From contig CAVSHN010000011.1 in NCBI GenBank assembly GCA_963727755.1, forward strand, positions 62,001 through 126,000: a stretch of DNA of 64,000 nt, given 5' to 3'. Below, one piece after another: positions 50,630-60,397 of this stretch. A program made the translations under genes and the position numbers. The stretch's first letter is position 1. Each line of letters begins with the position of its first letter. The notes beneath the pieces were generated by a model. The model saw only the letters and a program-made list of their open reading frames with translations. It searched no databases and was not told the DNA's origin. The DNA comes from DASYAN01 sp963727755 (lineage in GTDB: Bacteria > Chloroflexota > Ktedonobacteria > Ktedonobacterales > Ktedonobacteraceae).

Positions 50630-51773
50630 CTAAATAAACAGCCTGCGACCTAGAGGAACAACTTTTGGTATTCGTGAGGCTGCTGTTCTACCAGAGCCCG
50701 CACTTTCTATAAATTCCTGTGTTTGCCATAATTGCTTTACTTTTTCTTCTATATTTATTTGTTGTTTGTTTATGCGATCAAGATTATATCCTATTCCTAG
50801 CGCTACTGCCTCAAATGCTGAGACTAAAAACCCGCCCGTGAATCTCCCTTTGATGGCATCATACTTCCTGAAACTATCGCGTTTAGTAGTTTTAGCAAGT
50901 AATTCGAAAGTTCCCTTAAAGTATGCCTCCTCTTTTTCTCTATCAAAATCTTTCGAGGTTGCCATTTCTCGCATCTTTTTTGTTAGAAAATCATCTAGGT
51001 CTCCTATATTCTTCCATGTAGTGTCATCTAGGGTACGAAAAACGAGGAACCTGAGAATCAACTCAAGATCATATTGTTCACTGGCTGCTCTGTCCGTCAA
51101 TTCCACACAGCTTGTAAAGTTTTCGTCATAGGAAAGCTGTCTAAACCATCTATACATGTCATGGTTTAGAGACACTAATATACAATTGCGGAGTTCTTGA
51201 CCTGATAGACTGGATCCACCAGTATTTAAACGTTGAAAAAAGCTCAAATTTATTGTTTTCATCACTCTCTCTTAAAATAATACTTACATGAATTTTAGCT
51301 CGTCTTATGAGTAATCTCTGAGTTGCAGTAAGAGTTTGAGGATGAAGATTTCCATCTTCTAATGGAAGCGTTTGTTGACTCAAGATATTGCCAGAGTCCC
51401 ATGCTACGCCTTTGAGTGAAGGCAAATATTCTGTTCTTTCTAGTATGAGAGGTGGTTCTAGAGCGTTATCTTCTTTTCTTAGTATTCCGACGAATTGAAA
51501 GATTGTAGAAAGCCTTTGTAGACCATCTACAACATCCCAAACCCCATCTTTCCTTTGTGAGACAAAGATGGTAGGAATAGGAATACCAAGCAGGATAGAT
51601 TCTATTAAACGTGATTTTTGCCAAATACTCCAACGAAAGAAGCGCTGAAACTCAGGATGAATATCAAGCTCTTTATTTTCGTATAAACTAATCCATTCTC
51701 CAATTGACATTGCGTATTCATCTGTTCTAATTTCAGCCCTTCTTGCATCAATTTCCTGTTGAAGATCCATCAT
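50630..51773 (-). pseudogene. DUF262 (GmrS/ParB-like) protein, one frameshift
   Basis: Joined product about 380 aa. The DUF262 core is complete: 'YENKELDIHPEFQRFFRWS', 'RLIESILLGIPIPTIFVSQ', 'WDVVDGLQRLSTIFQFV' (the DGQQR-like motif as DGLQR) and 'FELFQRLNTGGSSLSGQELRN' spanning the break. The frame shifts at 51236-51242 where a run of six A on the + strand should be five. DUF262 is the NTP-hydrolysing ParB-like module of GmrSD restriction systems. With the adjacent HEPN gene it makes a two-gene defence-type locus. GTP or NTP dependence is inferred from the family. Confidence 0.8.
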
Positions 51774-51973
51774 AACTTTTACCCTTCTATTCCACGTTAA
51801 TTGGTTGCTACTATTCGACGAGATGGACTTTAGATGAAAGAATTAGCTTTGACTATTTTAAGTGATCAATTTACGAATGTCAAGGTAGGATGCACAATTG
51901 ACAATCGCCTTGCGTGACTGCTGATCTGAGCGGCCCGTTATAGCAAGCAAATATCATTTCCAGGAGCAAAACA

Positions 51974-52300
51974 TTGGACTCCACAGATTATCTCATCAAA
52001 CTCTATTTAAGCGTTGAAGCATTGAACAAGCGTTTCCCTGATGGGAATCAACCCTTCCGGATTATCACGCGTCTCTGCGAAGAGGCAGGGGAATTGGCAC
52101 AGGTGGTCAATCATTTTGAAGATACCGACGCCAAACGTCAAAAGATGGGTGAGCCGAGCCGTGAACATCTGACCAAAGAAGTGTTTGATGTGCTGCGTGC
52201 CATTCTCAGCATCGCCTGTTATTATGGCATTGAGCAAGAACTACATGAATTGATCGACACCAACATTGCACGCTGCCGGGAACATGGGCTGTTAGAATAG
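51974..52300 (+). CDS. MazG-like nucleotide pyrophosphohydrolase
   Basis: 108 aa, a single helical MazG-type domain with acidic metal-binding helices: 'ITRLCEEAGELAQVV' (EExxE) and 'LTKEVFDVLRAILSIACYY' (ExxD). Such enzymes hydrolyse NTPs, often non-canonical ones, to NMP and pyrophosphate. The start is TTG 51974, supported by GGAG eight bases before; no nearer ATG keeps the first helix. Divergent from the DUF262-HEPN pair by 200 bp. Intact. Confidence 0.82.
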   Translation: MDSTDYLIKLYLSVEALNKRFPDGNQPFRIITRLCEEAGELAQVVNHFEDTDAKRQKMGEPSREHLTKEVFDVLRAILSIACYYGIEQELHELIDTNIARCREHGLLE

Positions 52301-52337
52301 AGGAGTATACTCACGTCCGTAGGCTTTTCGCCACCTT

Positions 52338-52367
52338 TGATATGATATGCTATAGCATATCATATCA
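52338..52367. repeat. Perfect 30-bp palindrome
   Basis: TGATATGATATGC, TATA, GCATATCATATCA: a perfect palindrome with a 4-bp centre between the MazG-like gene and the lipoprotein. There is no T-run. It may be a terminator for either direction or an operator for the lipoprotein gene. Confidence 0.6.
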
Positions 52368-52417
52368 GAGGATTGTCTGGAAAGGTCATAGGCTCAGAAC
52401 GTGAGGAGAGGTATGCT

Positions 52418-53170
52418 ATGAAAAACAAAGTTTTTTCATTTCTAGCGAAAACCATCTTAACCGCAAGTATGGTTTTTCTTGTGGCATGTGGAGGCATGCA
52501 ATTACTGACTAATCAACAGCAAACAGTAACAGCTGCGACGCAAAATGCCCCAGGTAGTTCAGGAAATGTATCAACGAATGACCCTGCTCATGCAGTCTGT
52601 CCTGAAAAAAGTCTGCATGTTATGGCCTGTTATGACGAAAAAACAGGATGGAATGACTGGCAAAAACAGGGAATGTGGTTTATTACCAAAGATAATTACC
52701 TAGGTAATACGGGAAAAGGAGGTACTACCACTTCTGCAGCCCTTCTAATCAGTAAACCCTTGTCGCAGGTAGACAATTATACAGAAATCCTCTCAGTAAG
52801 ATACGATAGCGGCAATGATTTCTCCTCATTAGGAGGGATTGTGTATTATAATCCGGATCGTGGATATGGATATTCTGCTGTCTACGGCACTGGTAGACCA
52901 GGTGTGAGCATCCAAAAATATGGTAGCAATGATCGCCCGCTTGTCTCCGCACCAACAAGAGTGATGAATATCAGCAAGTGGCATAGCTGGGTTATCCGAG
53001 GAGTAAACAAAGTTGTTAGTCTCTGGATTGATGGAGTCTTACAACTTGCTTATCCTATCGATCAGGATAATGGAACAGGAAGAGTAGTCGGCATCCTCAG
53101 TACTGGTTCAGAATTTGCAGTAAAGCGCGTACTGATTACAAATAGTAACGAACCACTATCATTTGACTAA
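52418..53170 (+). CDS. Secreted lipoprotein with concanavalin/LamG-like domain
   Basis: 250 aa. A type II signal peptide runs MKNKVFSFLAKTILTASMVFLVAC with the lipobox LVAC|GG (Cys about residue 25), so the mature protein is lipid-anchored outside the membrane. A Thr/Ser-rich linker leads to a beta-rich domain ('MWFITKDNYLGNTGKGGTTTS' broken, 'GGIVYYNPDRGYGYSAVYG', 'WHSWVIRGVNKVVSLWIDG') like DUF1080/laminin-G folds that often bind carbohydrate. ATG 52418 has GAGGAGAGG upstream; the earlier in-frame start is rejected. Function inferred only in general terms. Intact. Confidence 0.8.
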   Translation: MKNKVFSFLAKTILTASMVFLVACGGMQLLTNQQQTVTAATQNAPGSSGNVSTNDPAHAVCPEKSLHVMACYDEKTGWNDWQKQGMWFITKDNYLGNTGKGGTTTSAALLISKPLSQVDNYTEILSVRYDSGNDFSSLGGIVYYNPDRGYGYSAVYGTGRPGVSIQKYGSNDRPLVSAPTRVMNISKWHSWVIRGVNKVVSLWIDGVLQLAYPIDQDNGTGRVVGILSTGSEFAVKRVLITNSNEPLSFD

Positions 53171-53240
53171 GGCATCTCCTGCTCGCTCGAAACAGGCTAT
53201 ATCTCTTGGCGAAGTTGCTGCAATGTGTTATGGTTTATCT

Positions 53241-53286
53241 GGGTAAAGTTCCTCTTTCGAATATTATTCTCTCTGGAACTTTACCC
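53241..53286. terminator. Hairpin after the lipoprotein gene
   Basis: GGGTAAAGTTCC (53241-53252) pairs perfectly with GGAACTTTACCC (53275-53286) around a 22-base loop. It lies between the lipoprotein and the convergent WD40/PP2C locus. No T-run; probable bidirectional terminator or stabiliser. Confidence 0.4.
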
Positions 53287-53403
53287 CATCAACCTGTCCT
53301 CTGCAACCTTTGAGGTCCTTTTGTCTGGTTTGTCCAAATGTCAACAATAATAGCAATGGGTAAAAGATTGCTCAACCATCCTTGCCGCACCATCCCACAC
53401 TCC

Positions 53404-53673
53404 TCACACCGCCTGCCACACAACCACCACCCCATTGCTTGTCCCCGATGCAATGCACGTGCCATCCGGCGACCATGCCACTCCATTTACAATAGCACCA
53501 TGATCGTCATAGGTGTGCAGCAAAGCACCACTGACAGCGTCCCAGACCTGCACGGTATGATCATCGGAAGCGGATGCGAGACGACGGCCATCCGGGGACC
53601 ACGCCACGGCATGCACAGAAGAAAAATGACCGTTGAAAGAGAGTAAGGCCTTCCCACTGGCGGCCTCATATGT
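53404..53673 (-). pseudogene. WD40-repeat C-terminal remnant
   Basis: About 89 codons encode two complete WD40 blades ('VHAVAWSPDGRRLASASDDH', 'TVQVWDAVSGALLHTY', 'NGVAWSPDGTCIASGTSNG', 'VVVVWQAV'). The frame is the same as the PP2C gene before it, separated only by TAA at 53674-53676. Read through, PP2C would be followed directly by the WD40 blades. With only two blades, no propeller can form; it is either a truncated leftover of a larger WD40 protein or the tail of a PP2C-WD40 fusion lost by a nonsense change (CAA to TAA). Confidence 0.6.
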
Positions 53674-54540
53674 TTACAGCTGTGGCATCTGCACGATATC
53701 TGGCTTAGCAAGCACCTGAATGCGCGGCAGATCCACCATCGTTGCTGACTCTGCAACATTAACCACTATCACGCTTACATTGTCCTCTCCACCACCATCT
53801 AGGGCAGCTTTGGTCAGCGCATAGCTCGTGACAGCTGGATTAGGAGCGGTTTTTTCGATCAGCTCTTCTATCTTTGGATCACGCACCATATACCACAAAC
53901 CATCCGAACAGAGGAGTAACTTATCACCTTCTTGCAACTCGACAGGAAACATATCAACGTCTACAGCAGGCTTTTCACCCAGACTGCGATAAACATGACT
54001 GCGCTTAGGATGTCTATAGATGTCGTCGGGTTTGATAATGCCAGCCTCGACTAGACTGGCCACAACAGAGTGGTCATTAGTGATCTTTTTCAGCCCATCT
54101 GGTTCGCGATAGAGATAGGTTCGGCTATCCCCAACGTTGGCCACATAGGCAAGGCCATCAATAACTAGCGTCCCCGTCACCGTTGTGCCCATGCCACTCC
54201 GTTGCTCCATATTCCGCTGGTATGCTGCCCGATTGGCATACTGAATGCTCTCTACCAGCAATCCAGCATAATCCTCATTCGGCTGTGCCCCACTCTTAAG
54301 CAATCGGGGCAATATATGATCAACAATCGTCTAAATCGCCAGACAACTTGCATCCTGTCCATTAGCATGGCTTCCCATGCCATCTGCAATCACAAACAAT
54401 CCATATGAATGAACAGTTGAGGCATCACCAATCATGCCCTGTGCAGCAAAGAGGCTATCTTCGTTTGGCTTATGTTTTATCTGGATGCCACGATCCCAAC
54501 GAGTGCCAACCACTAATGAGAAACACTTTCTTCCATAGAA
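53674..54540 (-). pseudogene. PP2C-family protein phosphatase, in-frame TAG
   Basis: About 285 codons of a PPM/PP2C phosphatase: 'HKPNEDSLFAA', 'YGLFVIADGMGSHANGQDAS' (metal Asp, DGMG), 'GTTVTGTLV', 'AYVANVGDSRTYLYR', 'KLLLCSDGLWYMV' and 'DGGGEDNVSVIVV'. The frame is cut by TAG at 54331-54333 ('LAI*TIVDHILPRLL'), one transition from CAG (Gln). Both sides are collinear with the family. The N-terminus merges out of frame with the end of the double kinase (54470), so the two were probably one polypeptide or tightly coupled genes. It would reverse phosphorylation by the neighbouring kinases. Confidence 0.8.
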
Positions 54541-56197
54541 TTCGTCTCCTGGTGCCAATTGGTGGCTTCTTGCTCGCAGCCTCCAAAGCCTCGGCAAAGG
54601 CACGCACGCTGGGGAAACGGTCCTGCGGCAGCTTGGCTAGCGCTCTTAGCACGACAGCTTCGATATCCGCCGAGATGGTAGGAACTGTGTCGCGCAACGG
54701 AGGCACGGGTTCGTGTGTATGCTGATAACCCAATTGGTAAATATCACCGTCGCCAAATGGTAGTGTGCCACTGAGCCACTGATAGACCATCACTGCCAAC
54801 GCATATTGATCGCTGGCAAACACTGGCTGGGCAGTGAACATCTCCGGGGCCATGTAGGTGGGCGTTCCGAGGACTTCGTCAGGTGGTAGCACCGTCGTTC
54901 GTCCTGTCTGGAACATCACGGCAATGCCGAAGTCGCTGAGCAACAGTTCGCCTCGTTGCCCTACTAGCACGTTGTCCGGCTTAATATCACAGTGGACAAT
55001 GTGGTACTCGTCATGCGCATATTGCAAGGCGTCGGCAATCTGTGTCACATACTGTACAACGGTTTCCAACGGCAATTGTTCGCCATCCGCATGACGTGTA
55101 CGCAATGAGCCGTTGGGTGCATAGTCCATCACCAGAAATGGCGTTCCCCGCTCGATGTCACAGTCGAACAATCGCACAATCTGCGGATGCTTGAGCGCAG
55201 CGATGGTTTCGGCTTCGCGCTGAAACTTCTGCTGATCGACCTCTGTCAGGTGTAAGACCTTGATCGCGACCCGCTGCGTAGCTACATTCACGTGCTGCCC
55301 TAAATATACACTGGCAAAGCCTCCCTCGCCCAGTAGCTCGATGAGGCGATACTTGCCTAACTGCTGACCGATGGCTGGCTTACTGCTCGCTATCTCCAGG
55401 GTCTCGGCAAAGGCACGCACGCTGGGGAAACGATCCTGCGGTTGCTTGGACAATGCTTTCATGATCACAGCTTCGACTTCTGCTGCGATAGCGGGCACCT
55501 TGTCACGCAGCGGTGGCACAGACTCGTGTATATGCTGATAGCCTAACTGGATAACATTGCCCTCGCTAAATGGTCGTGTACCACTGAGCCACTGATAGGC
55601 CATCACCGCCAGTGAATATTGGTCGCTGGCCTTCTCCGGCTTACCTCTGAACATCTCTGGGGCCATGTAGTAGGGCGTACCGGCGGTGTCACGAGAGACT
55701 GAGCGCGTCGTGCGTCCTGTCTTGGAGATCACGGCAATGCCGAAATCGCTGAGCAGGAGCATGCCGCGCTGGTCAATTAGCACGTTGTCCGGTTTGATAT
55801 CGCGATGGATAATGTTTTTGTCGTGCGCGTATTGCAAAGCATCGGCAATCTGCACGATGTACTGCACAACAATTGCCATTGGTAATTGCTCACCAAGAGC
55901 ATGACGTGCATGCAGGGAGCCGTTGGGTGCATAGTCTAATATCAGAAACGGTGTGCTCTGCTCAATTGCAAAATCGAACAGGCGCACAATATGCGGATGT
56001 TTGAGTGCAGCGATAGTCTCAGCTTCTTGCCGAAACTGTTGTGTGTTGACTTGCGTGAGATACAGCACTTTGATGGCAGCATGTTGGCTAGTTATATGCA
56101 CGTGCTGTCCCAGATACACACTAGCGAAGCCACCCTCGCCCAGCAGCTTGGTGAGGCGGTAGTTGCCCAGCTGCCGACCTGTGAGATGGATCATCAT
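54470..56197 (-). CDS. Double Ser/Thr protein kinase (two PknB-type domains)
   Basis: 575 aa. Two kinase domains of about 265 aa lie in tandem and are closely similar (both 'GEGGFASVYLGQHV', 'RFPSVRAFAE'). Domain 1 has 'AAIKVL', IIHRDIKPDNVL and SDFGIAV; domain 2 has 'VAIKVL', IVHCDIKPDNVL (HCD, not HRD) and SDFGIAV. Domain 1 looks fully active and domain 2 is a non-RD variant. The C-terminal 35 or so residues run out of register over the PP2C coding region, which suggests that the true protein continues into PP2C after a shift near 54540. No transmembrane segment. Start ATG 56197 or 56194. Confidence 0.88.
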   Translation of the reverse strand: MMIHLTGRQLGNYRLTKLLGEGGFASVYLGQHVHITSQHAAIKVLYLTQVNTQQFRQEAETIAALKHPHIVRLFDFAIEQSTPFLILDYAPNGSLHARHALGEQLPMAIVVQYIVQIADALQYAHDKNIIHRDIKPDNVLIDQRGMLLLSDFGIAVISKTGRTTRSVSRDTAGTPYYMAPEMFRGKPEKASDQYSLAVMAYQWLSGTRPFSEGNVIQLGYQHIHESVPPLRDKVPAIAAEVEAVIMKALSKQPQDRFPSVRAFAETLEIASSKPAIGQQLGKYRLIELLGEGGFASVYLGQHVNVATQRVAIKVLHLTEVDQQKFQREAETIAALKHPQIVRLFDCDIERGTPFLVMDYAPNGSLRTRHADGEQLPLETVVQYVTQIADALQYAHDEYHIVHCDIKPDNVLVGQRGELLLSDFGIAVMFQTGRTTVLPPDEVLGTPTYMAPEMFTAQPVFASDQYALAVMVYQWLSGTLPFGDGDIYQLGYQHTHEPVPPLRDTVPTISADIEAVVLRALAKLPQDRFPSVRAFAEALEAASKKPPIGTRRRILWKKVFLISGWHSLGSWHPDKT

Positions 56198-56357
56198 ATG
56201 CTCTGTGTCTTTCAGATTGAGTCATCTGGCCAACCATGCCCGTGTTTGAGGTTGTCGCGACCGCTGAAGAGGGCGGCATGGTGGCTGTGGATCAGATAAT
56301 GGGAATATAGCACAGATAGGGAGGTAGCGCAAGATTGTGGCAAGTGTGTTTAACTGG

Positions 56358-56615
56358 CTAGTTGCTTGAGACACGTCTCCCAATTTCACAGATCGAATTT
56401 TTCGATACATTCAGGGAGTGGGCAAAAACTGTCTGACTTACCTGCTCACGCTCACGGAGTGCTTGTATCTCTTCTGGAGTGAACTTATGAATTGGAGTCA
56501 GGCAAGATTCGTCGAATTGTCGCATAGTCTGCTTCCCAATGATCCCAGTATCGTAAAGGCCGGAAGCTATTTCATGAATGACCGCACAAGCCTCACTCTT
56601 GTATGTTTCAGCCAT
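56358..56615 (-). pseudogene. HigA-like antitoxin, C-terminus broken
   Basis: 85 aa. It starts MAETYKSEACAVIHEIASGL after AAGGAG and contains 'PEEIQALREREQVSQTVFAHSLNVSKN', shown across a loop, the helix-turn-helix of XRE-type HigA antitoxins. The usual 'WERG..RP' recognition end is replaced by ICEIGRRVSSN and a stop; traces of a more usual end lie in other frames just beyond. No HigB toxin gene is seen on either side, so this is an orphan, probably decayed. Confidence 0.6.
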
Positions 56616-56754
56616 CGCAGGATATCTCCTTGTACTCACCTATGACATTATCATATGGGTCAGAAAGAAGAGTAATCAAATGTCCCAAGCATCACAACAG
56701 TCCCATAAGTCGCACTATCATGTAGCAGTAGTCTAGTCGAACGAGCAGTTGTCC

Positions 56755-58207
56755 TTAGTGCCCATGCCATAAGATCAGCATAGTCGTAATCAGTCCAATA
56801 GCTAGAAATAAGAGCAAGATGAAGCTGATCATAACGACCGCTAATAGCAGAGGAATCTGCAACACGCGTGCTGGCAGTACTCTGCGTAGGCTAGTAAGTG
56901 TTGGGATGCCTGAAAGCGATGCTAGCCTGATCGGTTATAGTTCTTTCTTTCCCTTTTCGCTTTGGTGCTAGCATTGGCGATCGATTGTGATCAACAGTCT
57001 GGTTCAGTATTGCTGTCTGGGCAGCAGTTGGAGAATGTGTAGCAATCTGCTTAGGATTCTTGATCACAGCTTTATCAACAGATGGTAAAGAGAATGTTGT
57101 TAACTCACGTGGCCTATTGATAGTAGAAATCTTTGCCCCTTTTTCATTTGGAGCTTGTACTATCTGATTTAATTGATACTGTCCTGCGCTCTCATGGGTA
57201 TACTTTGGTGAAATAGAACACGGTCGCTGCATCTCCTGGGTCTTTCGTATCTGGAGAGCGGTCTGCAAAGCAGCATCATAGGCCAGGGCAAATTCCATGA
57301 TGGATGGATGGCGTTGTTCCGGCTTTTTGGCTAGAGCACGCAAAAACACCTCATCTAACTGCTTAGGAAAAGACGGGTTGTAGGTGCTGGGAGGATCTGG
57401 TGGTGTATGATGATGATGATGTAGGAGTTGGGCGGCTGTCCCCTCAAAAACTGCTCGTCCGGTCACCAACTGATATATCATAACGGCGAGAGCATACTGA
57501 TCAGCTGATGGTCCTACGTGTACCGAAGTAGCCAGTAGAGGGATAATCAAATTGCTCTGGTGCCATATAGAGAGGTGTGCCAACTGAACGATGCAACGAA
57601 CGCCCACTGCGATAGAAAGCTGCCAGACCAAAATCTGCTAGCAAGAGATGGGGGCGTCCCTGAGGAAAGATCGTAGCGAGATAGGGTCGTGCATTTTTGG
57701 GAATGCCACGTTCGACACGAATCGAGGAAATTCGTTGGTTTAATGTCACGATGAATAACGCCATGATCGTGTGCATGTTGGAGTGCGGAAGCTGCCTGCA
57801 ACAGATAATAGCCAGCCTCTTCAGCGGAGATAGGCCAACTAAACCCAAATTGCTGTGTACGTCGCTGTAACCAGTTCCACAGTGCCCCTTCTGAAAGATA
57901 AGGCATGACCAGATACGTGATCGGCAAACTCCCATCTTCAATCACTTCATCGCCAAAGTGGTAGAGAGGTAAAATATGTTTCATGGTCCAATTCGGCAAC
58001 TGCACGTGCTTCGCGCTCAAACCGTAGAGCAGCTTGTTTACCTTCTGGAGTATTTGGAACTGAACGCAAATCTCCGCACACCACTTTGATCGCAACTTTG
58101 CGCCCAATACGCGCATGTTGGGCCAGATAGATGTCACCCATACCACCGCTCTCGATCAACCGTAAAAGACGATATCCACCGAGAGTCTTCCCCACCAACA
58201 TGTTCAT
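56755..58207 (-). pseudogene. Ser/Thr protein kinase with C-terminal membrane helix, four frameshifts
   Basis: Joined product about 480 aa. The PknB-type domain is complete across frames: GGYRLLRLIESGGMGDIYLA, 'VAIKVVCGDL', 'VIHRDIKPTNFL', 'LLLADFGLAAF', 'VGTPLYMAPEQFDYP', 'ADQYALAVMIYQLVTG' and 'EQRHPSIMEFA'. After a 150-residue linker, a last frame gives a strong membrane helix 'IPLLLAVVMISFILLLFLAIGL' (split by one loop) and stops at 56755, so it is a tail-anchored receptor-like kinase. Breaks lie near 57975, 57722, 57546 and 56920. Catalytic residues are present, so the ancestor was active. Start ATG 58207, or the inner ATG 58201. Confidence 0.75.
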
Positions 58208-58347
58208 CGAGAATCCCTCATTTTATTTCTTAGAAGACAAGTGCATTTTGAGGGCAGAAAGATTATCCTTTCTGCCCTTCTACAAACAGTATAACCTCTC
58301 TAGAAAGACCTTAAAAAAGTCTGAGACAAACGTGCTAGCAAGGAAAT

Positions 58348-60271
58348 CTATTGTCCAAGCTGACTAAGAGTATCTTGCCCAATAGATGCAAGTTCAGGAC
58401 GCGTCTCGATCAGTTGCTGTAGAGTAGGAACTCCCTCATTATCTCGATAATGCACTACCAATTGACTCGCACTATGTATAATTGACTCTTGTGGGTCATG
58501 TAAGGCCTCCCGTATGGCAACGCGAGAAGCGTACATCTTCACCGCGTGGATCAAGACGTATGATTGCATCGAGGGCCTGACTACGCACATAGGGATCAAA
58601 ATCGCAAGTAGCTAGCACCACACTTTCCAAGCACTGCGATCTCCTAGCAGACCATAGGCATGTATGATAGCGCCATAGACAATGCTACCGGGAATCTCTG
58701 GATCACCTGCTGGTAAGTTATCCTTAAGCTTGGGTTGATGCGTGCGTGAGGACACATGAATCGTGTGATCGAGCAGTTGTTGTAGAGAAGGTAGTGCTTG
58801 CACATGACCAAGTTGACCCAGGGTTTGGCACATTGCATCTATTGTCAGGGCATGTGAACGGTCTTTGAGTTCAGTGATAGCGTCCAGGCGTGTAATCAAC
58901 AGCGATGTGGCGCGGGAATCGCGTAATTCGCCCAGCACTTTGATAGTTGGTATCAGGACCTCTTCGTCTGGATTGGCCAATGTGTTGAGCAGGGTATCAC
59001 GCCCCTGCCCCTGCATCCAGGGCTCGATTTCAGTCATGAGAGGTGCGCACTGATAGATCTGATCAATAATGCGGATATCTTTTATTTTTCCCTGAGATAT
59101 CTTCCTGCCAGTAGTGGCTGAGCACGAGGCTGAGATGATGAATGGCTACGGTATTCTGCCATAGTGCATAGTGTCGTGCTCCGCGAAACAATGCTTGTGC
59201 CAGGGTGGGTAGATGACGCTCGAAAATGACGGGAACTGCATCTCCTTCGGCAGTAGCTGGTGGAGGATTGGTATTATCTTGCAAGACCCGACTAAAGATC
59301 AGTGCAGATTGCTCTAGCAAACGTGGACTGACTTTGCCCTCACCAGACAAGTAATTTTCGAGTGGGACAACACGGTAGATCGGAGTTGCGATATAACTTT
59401 CCAAGCCGGAAGCGTTATCTAGTCCGCTTGCTATCAGCAGATCATAGAGCTGCTCTTGTTTCAGTTCCAGACAGGCCTCGGTTATGTCAACCTTAGCCCA
59501 TCCCTTAGCATGTTTCAGAGCACGGATCAGTGCCTGTATAGCTGGCACTGTAGCGTGCTTGACGAGCGACTGGGTAGCATATAACGACGTATTAGGATCG
59601 ATGGCCAGATCGCCTAAAATTTCTGCCACTCCCCTCTCGCTGCTAATGTTGCCATTTGTGGTTGATTTGGCGAGCTTAGATGTCTTTCTCAGACCAGCGA
59701 TACCCATCATTTTGTAATTACCAAGCATGAGGATCGCAAAACGTCTGGCACGTCCTATTTGTGTTTCGGCTGGATTTACATCTTTAGGAAGATCGGCAGT
59801 ATCTCCCTGCTCAATGACATTCAACCAAGCGGGAATTAGTGCTCCGCCGCGATCAATCTCATAGAGAAAGGGGATCAAGACTGCTTTCCATTGCTCTACA
59901 GGACCCACATTGAGCAAAGGGATCATGCTGGCGGCTATGTCTTCTACTGATTGTCCTCCCCATCGGAATTCTGTGACTAATCGGGTCCATTCGGCACGTA
60001 ACGTAGCTAAGATTCGATTCATTTCTGGGGTCTCGGCATCGAGCGTGGGCATGGGACGTCGTGCTGCTAGATGTTCTGTGGTCCCTGTGTGCTCCTGGAC
60101 CTGGGAGAAGCGTGATGTAGGAAGTTGAACTTGTGTTGATACAGCAGTTGCAACGGAAGAATCGGAGGCTGACATGTTTGCCTTTTCTGCAATATGTAAT
60201 TGGCCATGTTCCGTTTCTTCATTTCCTAGAGGATTGGCTGATCCGATCCGGTCTTGATCTATTTCAGACAT
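58348..60271 (-). pseudogene. HEAT-repeat protein, at least three frameshifts
   Basis: Joined product about 640 aa. ATG 60271 begins MSEIDQDRIGSANP. After a polar N-terminus, helical pairs recur: 'ERGVAEILGDLAIDPNTSLY', 'VPAIQALIRALKHAKGWAK', 'DTLLNTLANPDEEVLIPTIKVLGELRDSRA' (shown broken), 'LPSLQQLLDH' and 'PTLQQLIETRP', the PBS-lyase HEAT-like pattern. Breaks: an extra A in an A run near 59090, an extra T near 58613, and a further shift near 58535. Stop at 58348, 140 bp before the kinase gene on the same strand. Probably a scaffold for the kinase cluster; inference from position only. Upstream lies the IscB element. Confidence 0.65.
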
Positions 60272-60397
60272 ATACCGTTGGCCTTTCAAAGATATTCTAC
60301 CGACTTCGCGCCAGAGAGCCCCTCGCAAAAGCTTAGGGGATGAATGGCGCTTCCTTTTTGGGGCTTGGGATGGGTGCCGCGCAGGCGGCGTGTGCTG

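Noticed and set aside
60272..60328. N-terminal extension of the HEAT protein into the IscB element
   Set aside because: The added codons partly belong to the end of the IscB element; ATG 60271 is the better start.
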